NCBI RefSeq assembly: GCF_019510245.1
Contig: NZ_JAEKKT010000157.1
Span: 1 to 64,000 of the forward strand
Source: Streptomyces sp.
GTDB taxonomy: Bacteria > Actinomycetota > Actinomycetes > Streptomycetales > Streptomycetaceae
DNA length: 64,000 bases
Direction: 5' to 3'
Shown: positions 63,688-64,000 of the stretch, in pieces
Layout of the letters: each line of letters opens with the position of its first letter
How positions within the stretch are numbered: position 1 is the stretch's first letter
Notes under the pieces: generated by a model
The model's input: only the letters and a program-made list of their open reading frames with translations
What the model was told of the DNA's origin: nothing
The model's database searches: none
Program-made: the position numbers and the translations under genes

Positions 63688-63998
63688 AGGCTCTTCCGCG
63701 TGGCCGCAACGCCGCCGTGGACCACCGCCGCCGCGACCGCTCCGTACCGGTCGGGGTCACCGCCGCGGACTTCGCGGGCACCGCGCTCGCGCCCGTCCGC
63801 GACCATGCCGGGGCCGTCGAGGACCGCACCGTCCTGGTCGGCGCCCTGCGCGCGCTCGCCCCCGCGCACCGCGAAGCGATGGTCCGCTTCCACGTCATGG
63901 GCCGGGCGGGCAAGCGCGTCGCGGCACAGCCGGGAGTTCCGCGCGGGACGGTCAAGTCCCGTACCCGTCACGGCGTCCGTGCGCGGCGGGCGGAGTAG
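63688..63998 (+). pseudogene. ECF sigma factor, region 4 fragment
   Basis: The frame ending at 63998 reads RTVLVGALRALAPAHREAMV then RFHVMGRAGKRVAAQPGVPR and GTVKSRTRHGVRAR, the region 4 HTH of an ECF sigma factor (L-P-x-x-x-R-x-A, V-A-x-x-x-G-V-P-x-G-T-V-K-S-R). Region 2 is absent; the left end abuts the IS5 remnant. The window ends two bases later. Confidence 0.6.
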
Positions 63999-64000
63999 AC

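Noticed and set aside
1..64000. CRISPR arrays, rRNA, tRNA or phage structural genes
   Set aside because: No regularly spaced direct repeats, no rRNA-like conserved blocks, no full tRNA fold and no capsid, portal or tail proteins were seen.

Overview
The window reads as Streptomyces or a close actinobacterial relative. GC is high throughout, GTG starts are common, and the gene families are typical of the genus: CBM13 secreted glycosidases, a xylobiose-type ABC cluster with a LacI repressor, an ECF41 sigma factor, a SpoIIE-type phosphatase and an HSP18-type regulator. The dense mix of insertion-sequence remnants, truncated genes and single-base frameshifts looks like a chromosome arm or large linear-replicon accessory region. 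No rRNA, tRNA, CRISPR array or replication origin was recognised.

Layout. 1-10.8 kb is mobile and decayed DNA: an IS3 edge, an IS701 transposase with a premature stop, a three-gene tyrosine-recombinase module whose last gene is cut exactly in front of a MerR-controlled oxidoreductase promoter, and an IS256 transposase split by an IS110 element, all between two 27-bp inverted repeats. 11-13.4 kb has a membrane protein plus broken phosphotransferase and aldo/keto reductase genes. 13.4-27.4 kb is a plant cell-wall degradation island: GH5-CBM13 and SGNH-CBM13 secreted enzymes, a truncated GH54 arabinofuranosidase, GH43, a decayed acetylxylan esterase, GH3 and the ABC transporter genes (bxlEFGA-like), with a divergent LacI repressor (bxlR-like) and candidate CGAA/TTCG operators. 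27.8-28.7 kb is a non-autonomous IS4-like element.

28.8-33.4 kb holds a MarR/MFS efflux pair and an ECF41 group (NAD(P)-binding protein, hemerythrin, sigma factor). 33.5-38.6 kb is mostly wreckage (IS110, TfoX, methyltransferase, gluconokinase and phosphatase remnants) with one intact VOC protein. 38.9-43.2 kb is a protein-stress module: two DUF2267 proteins, Hsp20, a divergent HSP18-type regulator and HtpG. 43.5-50 kb has a frameshifted Phd/DnaB-like gene, membrane proteins and a frameshifted GT39 gene. 50.1-55 kb has a beta-propeller protein, an SDR, GNAT-YbaK and MerR-oxidoreductase pairs. 55.3-64 kb has an ISAzo13::TetR chimera, a DeoR regulator, two IS5-type transposases, a large secreted S53 peptidase, a TrmB/LuxR-type regulator and a sigma-factor fragment.

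Working together: secreted GH5, SGNH and (formerly) GH54/esterase enzymes would release xylo-oligosaccharides, BxlEFG would import them, and intracellular GH3 and GH43 would finish hydrolysis under the LacI repressor. The most notable mobile feature is the IS110 element: joining its two ends around one copy of a shared ACG builds a -35/-10 pair with a 17-bp spacer, pointing into a 240-bp non-coding leader suited to a bridge RNA. About twenty genes carry frameshifts or truncations while several multi-kilobase blocks are clean. This suggests real decay of accessory DNA, although some homopolymer indels could be assembly errors.
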